DNA from: Arenibacter sp. P308M17 | GTDB lineage: Bacteria; Bacteroidota; Bacteroidia; Flavobacteriales; Flavobacteriaceae | DNA length: 64,000 nucleotides | Assembly (NCBI RefSeq): GCF_003426735.1 | Contig: NZ_QVON01000006.1 | Location: forward strand, 186,001-250,000 | Reading direction: 5' to 3' | In this document: positions 52,876-61,322 of the stretch, one piece after another | Numbering within the stretch: the stretch's first letter is position 1 | How the letters are laid out: every line of letters begins with the position of its first letter | Position numbers and translations under genes: made by a program | Notes under the pieces: model-generated | Databases searched by the model: none | Told to the model about the DNA's origin: nothing | Seen by the model: only the letters and a program-made list of their open reading frames with translations

Positions 52876-54855
52876 TTGATATCTAAATCCACCATAGATA
52901 AAGTATACGAAACGGCCCGATTGGAGGAGGTGATAGGAGATTTTGTACAATTGAAAAAATCCGGTGCCAACTTTAAGGGACTAAGTCCCTTTACCGATGA
53001 GCGCAGTCCCAGTTTCATGGTCTCCCCGGTAAAACAGATATGGAAAGATTTTAGTAGTGGCAAAGGGGGGAACGTGGTGGCCTTTTTGATGGAACATGAA
53101 CACTTTTCCTATCCGGAGGCCATAAAATATTTGGCCAGGAAGTACAATATAGAAATTGAGGAAACGGAACTCAGCAGCGAGCAAAAGGAACAGACCAATG
53201 AACGGGAGAGTATGTATCTGGTTTCCGAATTTGCAAAAAAATATTTCTCTGAAGTTTTATGGGAAAGGGAGCAGGGCAAGGCCATTGGTTTAAGTTATTT
53301 TAAGGAACGCGGATTTACGGACGATACTATCAAGAAGTTCGATCTGGGCTATTGTCTGGATCAGTGGGACGGTTTTACCAAAGCCGCCCTGGACAAGGGA
53401 TATCAATTAAACTTTTTGGAGAAAACCGGCCTTACCATTGTCAAGGAGGATACGGCCGCTGGGGACAACCAAAAGACTTTTGACCGTTTTAAGGGCCGTG
53501 TTATGTTTCCCATACACAGTATGAGTGGTAGGGTGCTGGGTTTTGGGGGAAGGATATTGACGAACGATAAAAAAGCGGCCAAATATCTAAACTCCCCGGA
53601 AAGCGACATTTACCACAAAAGTAAGGTACTGTACGGTATTTATTTTGCAAAGCAGGCCATTGCCAAGGAAGACAATTGTTACTTGGTAGAAGGCTATACG
53701 GATGTTATCCAGATGCACCAATGCGGTATTCACAATGTAGTTTCTTCCAGTGGTACGGCCTTGACCTCGGATCAGATCAGATTGATCAATAGGCTTACCA
53801 AGAATATAACGGTTTTGTTCGATGGGGATGCGGCAGGATTACGGGCATCCCTTAGGGGAATAGATCTAATTCTGGAACAGGGGATGAACGTAAAGGTATG
53901 TTCCTTTCCGGAAGGAGAGGATCCGGATAGTTTTTCCAAAAACAATGACTATGGGGAGGTAGTGCTCTACCTACAGGAAAATTCCAAGGATTTTATTCAG
54001 TTCAAAGCCTCCTTGTTGGTGCAGGAAGCGGCCAATGACCCTATTAAAAGGGCGGATACGGTTAGGGATATTGTTAATAGTATCTCCAAGATCCCGGACC
54101 GGATACAGAAGGAAATCTATGTACAGGAGTGTGCGCAGATTATGAATATTTCCGAGGAGGTCCTGTTCAATACCCTGGCGCAGATGGGGAAAAAGGAGGT
54201 GTCCGATGCCAATAAAAAGATGAAGCAGGAGCAGCAGGCATTTGATGTGGTCAGGAACGAACCATTGCGGCAGAAGGTTGATGTGCAATATGAATTGGAG
54301 CGCAAAATTATAGAGATGTTGTTGCTTTATGGGGGCTCGGAACAGCAATTCGAGGATTTGGTCCTAAAGGAAAACGAAAAGGGCGATCTGGAGCTGGAGC
54401 CCGAGTCCTTGGAGGCCAAAGTATACGAAAAGATATATCTGGATCTTCAGGACGATGAAATTGAGCTAGCAAATGAGCAGTTCAGAAATATCTATTATAG
54501 ATTGATGGAAGATCTTAATGGGAAGGAAATATTTTCCATTACCGGCTTCATGGCGAATTTGGACCAAGAACTGGCATCGGAAATTTCCTCTATCCTAATG
54601 GAAGAAGAAAAATACGTGCTACATCAGTGGGAACGAAAGGATATATATCCGAAAGATAAAAAAGTAGGGATTTCCCAGTTGGTGAGCGAAACCATTTTAA
54701 CGCTGAGATGCTATTTGATAAAAAAGCGGATCGGTTCCCTACAGGAGAATACCATAAACAATGAGGACGGAAATATGGAAACCATGGAAGAGATTATGAA
54801 CTATATACAGCTCAATGTATTGCTGAACAAAAAATTGAACAGGGTTCTTTCCTAG
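52876..54855 (+). CDS. dnaG: DNA primase DnaG without zinc ligands
   Basis: A 659-residue primase that makes RNA primers for replication. The N-terminal zinc-binding domain is recognisable in order (ANFKGLSPFTDERSPSF, then QIWKDFSSGKGGNVVAF), but the four metal ligands of E. coli DnaG (Cys, His, Cys, Cys) correspond to Ser37, Thr40, Asp58 and Ser61. The TOPRIM core is normal: YLVEGYTDVIQM and LFDGDAAGLRASLRG. A C-terminal helicase-binding region of ~200 residues follows. The start is TTG at 52876. The zinc-free domain is seen in other Bacteroidota as far as I recall, so the enzyme is probably active. A terminator follows the gene. Confidence 0.94.
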   Translation: MISKSTIDKVYETARLEEVIGDFVQLKKSGANFKGLSPFTDERSPSFMVSPVKQIWKDFSSGKGGNVVAFLMEHEHFSYPEAIKYLARKYNIEIEETELSSEQKEQTNERESMYLVSEFAKKYFSEVLWEREQGKAIGLSYFKERGFTDDTIKKFDLGYCLDQWDGFTKAALDKGYQLNFLEKTGLTIVKEDTAAGDNQKTFDRFKGRVMFPIHSMSGRVLGFGGRILTNDKKAAKYLNSPESDIYHKSKVLYGIYFAKQAIAKEDNCYLVEGYTDVIQMHQCGIHNVVSSSGTALTSDQIRLINRLTKNITVLFDGDAAGLRASLRGIDLILEQGMNVKVCSFPEGEDPDSFSKNNDYGEVVLYLQENSKDFIQFKASLLVQEAANDPIKRADTVRDIVNSISKIPDRIQKEIYVQECAQIMNISEEVLFNTLAQMGKKEVSDANKKMKQEQQAFDVVRNEPLRQKVDVQYELERKIIEMLLLYGGSEQQFEDLVLKENEKGDLELEPESLEAKVYEKIYLDLQDDEIELANEQFRNIYYRLMEDLNGKEIFSITGFMANLDQELASEISSILMEEEKYVLHQWERKDIYPKDKKVGISQLVSETILTLRCYLIKKRIGSLQENTINNEDGNMETMEEIMNYIQLNVLLNKKLNRVLS

Positions 54856-54864
54856 GGATTTGAT

Positions 54865-54908
54865 AAAAAAAGACCGAAGTCCTATGGTAAGGAAATCGGT
54901 CTTTTTTT
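54865..54908 (+). terminator. Intrinsic terminator after dnaG
   Basis: AAAAAAAGACCGA (54865-54877) pairs with TCGGTCTTTTTTT (54896-54908) over 13 bp, with a shorter inner TCC/GGA stem. It ends ten bases before the MITE-like copy B. Confidence 0.85.
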
Positions 54909-54919
54909 ATTAGCTGTTG

Positions 54920-55046
54920 TATTGTTATTTTAAGTATATTTTGTCATTGAATTCAGGTCTCTCCCGATAGCTATCGGGATCCTCGACCGGACAATCGATA
55001 GTCACTTCGAGCGGAGTCGAGAAGTCAATCACGTTGACTAACACTA
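54920..55046 (-). repeat. MITE-like dispersed element, copy B (inverted relative to copy A)
   Basis: The reverse complement of this stretch matches 20823-20969 along nearly its full length, including GATTGTCCGGTCGAGGATC and the 16-bp palindrome CCCGATAGCTATCGGG. It lacks the extra 18-bp hairpin of copy A. It ends exactly at the stop codon of the response regulator gene. Confidence 0.75.
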
Positions 55047-55673
55047 GTACAGTTCCAGAGCTTTGGCCTGCTGCAACAAATCCACTAAATTGTCAACGTT
55101 TAGTTTACGCATTAAGCGCGCTTTATAGGTACTTACCGTTTTTTCGTTCAGGTCCAGGCCTTGGGCCACCTCTTTATTTCGCTTTCCACTGGCGAGGAGC
55201 TTTAGGACCTCTACCTCCCTTGTGGAAAGCTTTCTAAAGAACCTTCTTGGTTTTTGTGTGCCTTCGTCAAAAGCAAGGCGTTGCGCCAATTCGTTGGTAA
55301 TAAACATATTGCCTTCGCTAACTTTTCGTATAGCACTGATAATATAGTCTATTTCCGATGTTTTGGAAAGGTAACCAAATGCACCGGCACGGATGGTACT
55401 CAGGGCATAAACATCCTCAGATTGACCGCTATAGATCAAAACCTTTATGTGAGGGTACTCCTTTTTTATTTTTCTAAGGGTAGCAATGCCATTAATTTCC
55501 GGAATATCCATTTCCAGAAGAATCACGTCCGGATTAAAAAGTTCCAGCTTATGGAATAATTCCGTGGTGGTAGATGCATCGGCGATAACTTGGATATCCG
55601 ATACCGAATCCAAGACTTGTTTTACGCCCATCCGTACTATGGGATGATTATCGGCAATTAAAATTTTGATCAT
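55044..55673 (-). CDS. NarL/FixJ-type response regulator with Glu at the phosphoacceptor site
   Basis: A 209-residue protein: receiver domain (residues ~1-120) and LuxR-type helix-turn-helix (~145-205, LSTREVEVLKLLASGKRNKEVAQ). The receiver keeps the signal Ser (LIYSGQ) and Lys (YLSKTSE). However, the phosphoacceptor position, normally Asp in a 'LLD-x-x-MP' block, reads LLEMDIP, so it is Glu54. The acid pocket is D8-N9 rather than D-D. It may therefore act without phosphorylation or as a permanently active form. No histidine kinase is adjacent. Confidence 0.88.
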   Translation of the reverse strand: MIKILIADNHPIVRMGVKQVLDSVSDIQVIADASTTTELFHKLELFNPDVILLEMDIPEINGIATLRKIKKEYPHIKVLIYSGQSEDVYALSTIRAGAFGYLSKTSEIDYIISAIRKVSEGNMFITNELAQRLAFDEGTQKPRRFFRKLSTREVEVLKLLASGKRNKEVAQGLDLNEKTVSTYKARLMRKLNVDNLVDLLQQAKALELY

Positions 55674-55842
55674 TTTAGGTTATTTTTCTAGATTTCAACA
55701 TCAATAATCATGTCTAAAAATACTGACATGCAATGTAGGGTTAAAATATCTAATTAGGTAAACAAAGCTTCATTTTTTTATCCGAAATCAAAAATTTTTA
55801 CATGTTTTTTCGATTTAATCACTTGGTTCCTAGGTGAGAGGT

Positions 55843-56631
55843 TCATTTTAACGAATTTGGAATTTCACAAACGGGAATTGGTACCATCTTATGGTGGTTG
55901 GTACGGTTAAATCTTTTGTATATCCGAAAAACTTCTTTTTGCCTATCCGAAAAATCCGTATCCACTATTCCTTTTTCATCCATTTGCATGGCCCACTCCA
56001 ATTCTGGATAGGACGCCCCAATTTGATCTTCGTCCGTTCTGTCATCGCCCCATAGCCCATCTGTGGGAGCCGCCTTAATAATGTCTTCATTAATGCCCAG
56101 CACCTTGGCAATCCCATATACCTCGGTTTTAAGTAGATCGGCGATGGGACTTATATCCACCCCACCATCCCCATATTTCGTATAGAAGCCTACGCCAAAA
56201 TCCTCCACCTTGTTTCCGGTTCCCGCCACTAGCAACTTGTTCAAGGCGGCAAAGTAATACAGGGTGGTCATTCTTAACCTGGCCCTAGTGTTTGCCAAGG
56301 ACATAAATCTATCTTCCTCATTGTCAACTTTGGGCAATGCATTTACCAAACTATCAAATGTGGGCGTAAGGTTTACCTCTAAACTTTCAACATTGGGGTA
56401 GTGTCCTTTAAGCCATTTTATATGCTCAGAAGCCCTGGTAACTTGGCTTTCGGCCTGGTGTATGGGCATTTCCAGACATAAAAGTTGTAGTCCCGTCCTT
56501 GCACATAGGGTAGAGGTTACAGCGGAATCTATACCACCCGAAATTCCAATTACAAAGCCTTCAATATTTGCTTTATTGGCATATTCCTGCAACCATGTTA
56601 CAATGTGGCCAATAACTTTTTCGGTCTGCAT
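55843..56631 (-). CDS. nadE: NAD(+) synthetase (ammonia-dependent type)
   Basis: A 262-residue enzyme that amidates nicotinic acid adenine dinucleotide to NAD. The ATP pyrophosphatase P-loop is VIGISGGIDSAVTS (about residues 22-35). The substrate-binding TGNKVEDFGVGFYTKYGDGGVDI (in two parts) and APTDGLWGDDRTDEDQIG are conserved. There is no glutaminase domain, so ammonia is the likely nitrogen source. nadK, the next enzyme toward NADP, lies at 19.9 kb. The gene is divergent from gldB. Confidence 0.95.
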   Translation of the reverse strand: MQTEKVIGHIVTWLQEYANKANIEGFVIGISGGIDSAVTSTLCARTGLQLLCLEMPIHQAESQVTRASEHIKWLKGHYPNVESLEVNLTPTFDSLVNALPKVDNEEDRFMSLANTRARLRMTTLYYFAALNKLLVAGTGNKVEDFGVGFYTKYGDGGVDISPIADLLKTEVYGIAKVLGINEDIIKAAPTDGLWGDDRTDEDQIGASYPELEWAMQMDEKGIVDTDFSDRQKEVFRIYKRFNRTNHHKMVPIPVCEIPNSLK

Positions 56632-56658
56632 ATGAACAATTTATAAGGTTTAAAAACT

Positions 56659-56666
56659 TAACTTTG
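56659..56666 (+). promoter_or_regulatory. Candidate -7 element for gldB-gldC
   Basis: TAACTTTG matches TAnnTTTG and lies 58 bp before the gldB start. A matching -33 element is not clear. Confidence 0.45.
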
Positions 56667-56724
56667 CACCGTAAAAATAAAGCCTAGAGTTCAATATTAA
56701 AAACATTAACCGAATTACTTTACA

Positions 56725-57690
56725 ATGCGAAAGGCCATAATCCTTGTTTTGATCCCAATTATTATTTTTTGCAGTTGTGATGGCGGCGATAATTTGGCCA
56801 ATGAGGTCGCCAAAATAAATGTAGATGTAAAGGTGAACAGGTTTGATAGGGAATTTGCCGAAGCAAAACCTTTGGATATTCCAAAGTTGAAAGAAAAGTA
56901 CCCCTATCTATTCCCTGCCAATTATCCGGATAGCATATGGGTGGCCAAATTGCAGGATACCCTGCAAATGGAAGTTATGGAGGAGGTTGGAAAATCTTTC
57001 CCCGATTTTAAAAGTGAAAAGGAGGATTTGGAGTGGTTGTTCAAGTATATAAAATATTACTTTCCTAAATTTAGGGTTCCGGAGGTTCTTACACTAACCA
57101 ATGATGTGGAGTACAACTATCGAGTTATCTTAACGGATAGCTTACTTCTTGTTGGCCTTGATAATTATTTGGGGGGTACCCATAAATTTTATCAGGGTAT
57201 TTCCAAATATATCGCCAATGATCTGGATAAGAAGTTTTTAACCAGGGACGTGGCCAGTGCCTTTGCCAAAACCGCTATAGTGCCCCCGCGAGACCGTACC
57301 TTTTTATCGCAACTTGTTTATTATGGCAAAGAACTTTATTTAATGGAGAAGCTTATGCCCCAAAAAAATGAAGCTGTCATTATGGGCTATACACCAGAGG
57401 AATTGGATTGGGCCATAGCCAACGAGGAACAGATTTGGCGCTACTTTATTGAACGCGAATTGCTGTACAGTACCAACAGTAAATTGGGCCCTCGATTTCT
57501 GGATCCGGCTCCTTTTTCGAAGTTTGAATTGGAATTGGATAATGAATCGCCCGGTAAAATTGGGCGGTATATGGGTTGGCAAATCGTCAAGGCCTTCATG
57601 GAGAACAATACGATTAATTTAAAGGAAATGTTGACCCTCCCCGAGGAGGAGCTTTTTAAAAGGTCCGGATATAAACCTAGAAAACTGTAA
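56725..57690 (+). CDS. gldB: Gliding motility lipoprotein GldB
   Basis: A 321-residue lipoprotein of the gliding machinery. The signal peptide ends in a lipobox, IFCSC (Cys18), placing it in the membrane from the periplasmic side. The body contains the family-typical FPKFRVPEVLTLTNDVEYNY (about residues 108-127) and a C-terminal ERELLYSTNSKLGPRFLDPAPFSKFELE region (in part). GldB is required for gliding and chitin use in Flavobacterium johnsoniae; its biochemical role is unknown. gldC follows 27 bp downstream, the usual pair. Confidence 0.92.
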   Translation: MRKAIILVLIPIIIFCSCDGGDNLANEVAKINVDVKVNRFDREFAEAKPLDIPKLKEKYPYLFPANYPDSIWVAKLQDTLQMEVMEEVGKSFPDFKSEKEDLEWLFKYIKYYFPKFRVPEVLTLTNDVEYNYRVILTDSLLLVGLDNYLGGTHKFYQGISKYIANDLDKKFLTRDVASAFAKTAIVPPRDRTFLSQLVYYGKELYLMEKLMPQKNEAVIMGYTPEELDWAIANEEQIWRYFIERELLYSTNSKLGPRFLDPAPFSKFELELDNESPGKIGRYMGWQIVKAFMENNTINLKEMLTLPEEELFKRSGYKPRKL

Positions 57691-57717
57691 AGGACAATAC
57701 AAATAAAAAATTATACA

Positions 57718-58053
57718 ATGGCAAAACTGCATACATCGGAAATTACGTTAAGGGTCGGATTGGATGAAAATAGGGTTCCCGAAGAGCTCAGGTGGTCTGC
57801 GCAAGATGGGGGCATAGTCAATGAAAAGGCCAAGGCAATGCTATTGTCCGTTTGGGACAGTAAAAACCAGGAATCCTTAAAGATCGATCTATGGACAAAG
57901 GACATGCCGGTTGATGAAATGAAAGTTTTTTTCCACCAAACCCTTGTTTCCCTATCCGATACTTTTATGAAGGCTACGCAGGATGAAAAAATGACGGCCA
58001 CTATGAAGGATTTCTGTAATTATTTTGCAGAAAAATTGGAATTGAAAAAATAG
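57718..58053 (+). CDS. gldC: Gliding motility protein GldC
   Basis: A 111-residue cytoplasmic protein. The sequence AKLHTSEITLRVGLDENRVPE at the start and WSAQDGGIVNEKAKAMLLSVWD (in part) match GldC. In Flavobacterium johnsoniae loss of GldC impairs but does not abolish gliding. It is paired with gldB. After the stop come short repeated pieces (CTGCCAACTG twice) and a REP-like hairpin at 58146-58166. Confidence 0.9.
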   Translation: MAKLHTSEITLRVGLDENRVPEELRWSAQDGGIVNEKAKAMLLSVWDSKNQESLKIDLWTKDMPVDEMKVFFHQTLVSLSDTFMKATQDEKMTATMKDFCNYFAEKLELKK

Positions 58054-58145
58054 TTGCCTTAGGTTGAACTTTGGGCCTGAAACTTTGAACTTTAAAGCTG
58101 CCAACTGTCACTGCCAACTGAAGACTATTTAATCTCCCGCTAGCG

Positions 58146-58166
58146 CAGGTGTCACGCCCGTGCCTG
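58146..58166 (+). repeat. REP-like hairpin
   Basis: CAGGTGTCACGCCCGTGCCT plus G can fold with CAGG/CCTG and CACG/CGTG stems and a three-base bulge. A variant is present at 26667-26686, both in intergenic DNA. Confidence 0.55.
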
Positions 58167-58201
58167 CGGAGTCGGGAAGAACTTTCACGCTTAGCAGTAC
58201 A

Positions 58202-58816
58202 CTAATTTATGGCCTTGAAAAAATTGGAGTTTAAATTATCAATAAAGCCAAGCAATTCTTCCTGGCCCATACCATTGGATGAAGAAGTGACAAAATAATG
58301 GGGAGCCTCTTCCCAAACCCCTTCCATTAATTCTTTAATATAGGCGTTTACGTGGTTTTCTATGGCCTTTGGTTTCAGTTTGTCCGCTTTGGTAAAGATC
58401 ATGGAAAACGGAATCCGGTTTTCTCCCATCCATTCCAGAAATTCCATGTCCACCTTTTGGGGTTCGTGCCTTATATCGATCAAAACAAAGGCACATACCA
58501 ATTGCTGACGTTCTAAAAAGTAATCGGTAATATATTTTTGAAAGGTTTTCTTGTCCTTTTTGGATACACGGGCATAGCCATAACCAGGTAAATCTACCAA
58601 AAACCAATTTTCGTTTATTTTAAAGTGATTTATAAGTTGAGTCTTTCCAGGTCTTCCAGATGTTTTGGCCAAATTTTTTCTTTGGGTGAGCATATTGATC
58701 AAGGAGGACTTTCCAACATTGGAGCGACCAATAAATGCGTATTCCGGCAAATGATCCTTTGGGCAATTTGCTACGTTGGAATTGCTCATGACGAAGTCGG
58801 CCGACTTAATTTTCAT
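58202..58816 (-). CDS. engB: Ribosome biogenesis GTP-binding protein EngB (YsxC/YihA)
   Basis: A 204-residue TRAFAC GTPase needed for large-subunit assembly. G1 is GRSNVGKSSLIN (about residues 30-41), G3 VDLPGYGYARVSK (about 74-86) and G4 TKADK (about 141-145). Length is standard. A 37-bp gap separates it from an upstream alpha/beta hydrolase gene on the same strand. Confidence 0.95.
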   Translation of the reverse strand: MKIKSADFVMSNSNVANCPKDHLPEYAFIGRSNVGKSSLINMLTQRKNLAKTSGRPGKTQLINHFKINENWFLVDLPGYGYARVSKKDKKTFQKYITDYFLERQQLVCAFVLIDIRHEPQKVDMEFLEWMGENRIPFSMIFTKADKLKPKAIENHVNAYIKELMEGVWEEAPHYFVTSSSNGMGQEELLGFIDNLNSNFFKAIN

Positions 58817-58853
58817 TGGTTCGTTTTTAAAGGTTACAGGTCTTGACCAGCAA

Positions 58854-59618
58854 TTAGAAATTTCTTTTTACCAGCCAGGCGTCAAGAACAGTGTTGAATT
58901 CCTGTGGATGTTCCATCATTGGGGCATGCCCACACTTCTCGATCCAGAATAAATCGGAATCCGGAAGCAGCGCATGGAATTCTTCGGCCACATTGGGCGG
59001 TGTTACATTATCGTTTTTTCCCCATATTATACAGGTAGGGGTAAACATATGTGGTAAATCTTTGGACATATTGTGCCTGATGGCACTTTTTGCAATGGCC
59101 AAAGTTTTTACCAGTTTAATACGATCGTTCACAGTAGCAAAGACTTCGTCCACAATTTCCTTGGTGGCTACTTCCGGATCATAAAATACATCCTGGGCTT
59201 TTTTCTTTATAAACTCATAGTCGCCACGCTTGGGATAACCATCCCCCATGGCACTTTCGTATAATCCGGAGCTACCGGTAATTACCAGTGCTTTTACCTT
59301 TTTTGGGTATAATTTGGTATGGAGCAGGCCAATATGCCCGCCTAATGAATTGCCTAGAAGAATTGACTCTTTAAGGGCCTTGTGCTCTATAAACCCTTGC
59401 AAAAATTTAGCAAAGTTCATTACATTGGTCTTGAGCAATGGCATATCGTAAATTGGAAGCTCGGGGACCAATACCTTATATCCCTTGGGCGGAAAATGAT
59501 TCATGACCCCATGAAAATTGCTCAATCCCCCCATTAGACCGTGTAATATTATAATAGGTGTTCCTTCACCCATTTCAATATATCGGTATTTCCCCTCTTT
59601 AATTATCTTTTTTTCCAT
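58854..59618 (-). CDS. Alpha/beta hydrolase
   Basis: A 254-residue hydrolase with HGLMGGLSNF (oxyanion region, about residues 25-34), nucleophile elbow LGNSLGGHIG (Ser91) and catalytic His in CGHAPMMEHP (about 232-241). PLPIYDMPLL after the first core resembles the 2-hydroxymuconate-semialdehyde-type hydrolases, but substrate cannot be assigned. It lies directly upstream of engB. The 266 bp between it and mraZ hold the MraZ operator and otherwise AT-rich DNA. Confidence 0.86.
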   Translation of the reverse strand: MEKKIIKEGKYRYIEMGEGTPIIILHGLMGGLSNFHGVMNHFPPKGYKVLVPELPIYDMPLLKTNVMNFAKFLQGFIEHKALKESILLGNSLGGHIGLLHTKLYPKKVKALVITGSSGLYESAMGDGYPKRGDYEFIKKKAQDVFYDPEVATKEIVDEVFATVNDRIKLVKTLAIAKSAIRHNMSKDLPHMFTPTCIIWGKNDNVTPPNVAEEFHALLPDSDLFWIEKCGHAPMMEHPQEFNTVLDAWLVKRNF

Positions 59619-59810
59619 TTAAGGACAGCTTCTGGTCTTAGTTGGCAAATATAGGCATTTCAATATAATGCAAGTATAGGCAAGTTTTCGGAACGGCAAT
59701 ATTTAATGATAAATTTTTGTTGAAAGATTTTTTTGCGGAGGAATTCCAAAAAATTTTTCGATCACAATCAGGGTGTCGTTTGTCGATAAAGTAGGTAATT
59801 TATTAACAAA

Positions 59811-59854
59811 GTGGTATTTTGTGGTAAATAGTGGTAATAATTTCTATATATTTG
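59811..59854 (+). promoter_or_regulatory. mraZ promoter with three GTGGTA boxes (probable MraZ operator)
   Basis: GTGGTA occurs at 59811, 59821 and 59831, exactly 10 bp apart, and a variant GTAGGTA at 59791 is two turns upstream. TATATTTG at 59847-59854 is the -7 element. MraZ proteins are known to bind short direct repeats at one-helical-turn spacing upstream of their own gene, so autoregulation of the division cluster is the simplest reading. The exact Bacteroidota MraZ box has to be inferred here. Confidence 0.75.
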
Positions 59855-59884
59855 AGTTATTAAATTAAAAACCAGCAGCTTTAA

Positions 59885-60349
59885 GTGATCAACTTCATTG
59901 GGACATATGATTGTAAGGCCGATTCCAAGGGAAGGGTAATGCTTCCTGTGGCGCTTAAAAATCAAATGTCTCCTGTAATCAATGATGGTTTTGTGGTTAA
60001 ACGTTCTGTTTTTCAGCCTTGTTTGGAGCTGTATCCCATGGCGGAGTGGAATCTGTTGATGCAGAAAATGAACAAAAAGAACAGGTTCAAGAAAAAGAAC
60101 AACGATTTTATTAGAAGGTTTTCCGCAGGAGTAAAGGTGGTGGAAATAGATGTCACTGGTAGGTTGTTGATCCCAAAAAATTTGGCGGACGTGGCGGGAA
60201 TTACGAAAGAGGTGGTATTGAGTTCGGCAATCAACATTGTTGAGATATGGGACAAGGACAATTATGAAAAGGTATTGGAGGAAACGGCAGAGGACTTTGC
60301 AAGTTTGGCCGAAGAAGTAATGGGAGATGACGACGATGACCTATCATAG
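59885..60349 (+). CDS. mraZ: Transcriptional regulator MraZ
   Basis: A 154-residue AbrB-like DNA-binding protein, usually first in the division and cell wall cluster and its autorepressor. The two DXXXR motifs are DSKGR (about residues 13-17) and DVTGR (about 86-90), each within a swapped-hairpin fold. It starts at GTG 59885 (INFIGTYDCK). Its acidic tail (GDDDDD) overlaps the beginning of rsmH by 14 bases. Three upstream GTGGTA boxes support autoregulation. Confidence 0.95.
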   Translation: MINFIGTYDCKADSKGRVMLPVALKNQMSPVINDGFVVKRSVFQPCLELYPMAEWNLLMQKMNKKNRFKKKNNDFIRRFSAGVKVVEIDVTGRLLIPKNLADVAGITKEVVLSSAINIVEIWDKDNYEKVLEETAEDFASLAEEVMGDDDDDLS

Positions 60350-61232
60350 CCCCGTTTTGTTGAAAGAGTCCGTTGAGGGGTTGAATATAAAGCCTGATGG
60401 GATTTATGTGGATGTGACCTTTGGTGGCGGCGGACATTCCAGGGAGATATTGAAAAGGCTGGGGGAAAATGGTAGGCTTTTGGCATTTGATCAGGACGAA
60501 GATGCCTTGCCCAATGCTATTGATGATGGCCGCTTTCAGTTGATCAATGAAAATTTTAGGTATATAAAACAGTTTTTGAAGTTCTATGGCATAAGGAAGG
60601 TGGATGGAATATTGGCCGATTTTGGGGTGTCGTCGCATCAATTCGATCAGGCGGAGAGGGGTTTTTCTACTCGTTTTGATGCTGATCTGGATATGCGAAT
60701 GAGTAAGAAGAACCAGGTTTCAGCCTTTGATGTGGTAAATGTCTATGACTATGGGGAGCTGAGTAGAGTGCTTTTTCAATATGGTGACTTAAGGAATGCC
60801 AACGCTATGGCAAAAACCATTGTAGGGCAGCGGGAAATCGACCCTATAAAGACTACCGATCAATTGAAGGAAGTTCTTGGCCAATATCTGCCAAAGCATA
60901 GGGAGCATAAGATTTTGGCCCAGATCTATCAGGCGATAAGGATAGAAGTGAACCAGGAAATACAAGTGATAAAGGAGTTTTTATTGCAGGTACCGGAATT
61001 GTTGAACGAAGGAGGTAGGTTGAGTGTTATAAGTTACCATTCCTTGGAAGATAGGCTGGTGAAGCGATTTATAAGGGCCGGACAGTTTGAGGGAGAGCCG
61101 GAAAAGGATTTTTATGGGAATTTGGAAGTCCCTATGAAAAAAGTTGGAGGTTTGCTGGTCCCTTCCAAAGAAGAGATAAAGCGGAACAATAGGGCGAGAA
61201 GTGCCAAGCTGAGGATAGCCGAGTTGGTTTAA
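60336..61232 (+). CDS. rsmH: 16S rRNA (cytosine1402-N4)-methyltransferase RsmH
   Basis: A 298-residue SAM-dependent methyltransferase. The SAM-binding FGGGGHSREIL is at about residues 29-39, and ADFGVSSHQFDQAERGFSTR (about 93-112) and VISYHSLEDRLVKRFI (about 232-247) are conserved. ATG 60336 (MTYHSPVLLKESV) matches the family start better than ATG 60327. It overlaps mraZ, and a 90-bp gap separates it from the ftsL-like gene. Confidence 0.95.
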   Translation: MTYHSPVLLKESVEGLNIKPDGIYVDVTFGGGGHSREILKRLGENGRLLAFDQDEDALPNAIDDGRFQLINENFRYIKQFLKFYGIRKVDGILADFGVSSHQFDQAERGFSTRFDADLDMRMSKKNQVSAFDVVNVYDYGELSRVLFQYGDLRNANAMAKTIVGQREIDPIKTTDQLKEVLGQYLPKHREHKILAQIYQAIRIEVNQEIQVIKEFLLQVPELLNEGGRLSVISYHSLEDRLVKRFIRAGQFEGEPEKDFYGNLEVPMKKVGGLLVPSKEEIKRNNRARSAKLRIAELV

Positions 61233-61322
61233 TGTTAATGGAGCGGAATAAAGCATTATTCCTTGTGCGTCTAACGTAGTGCATTGGTATAATTTGGTTG
61301 GATAATATATAAGTAATAAGTA

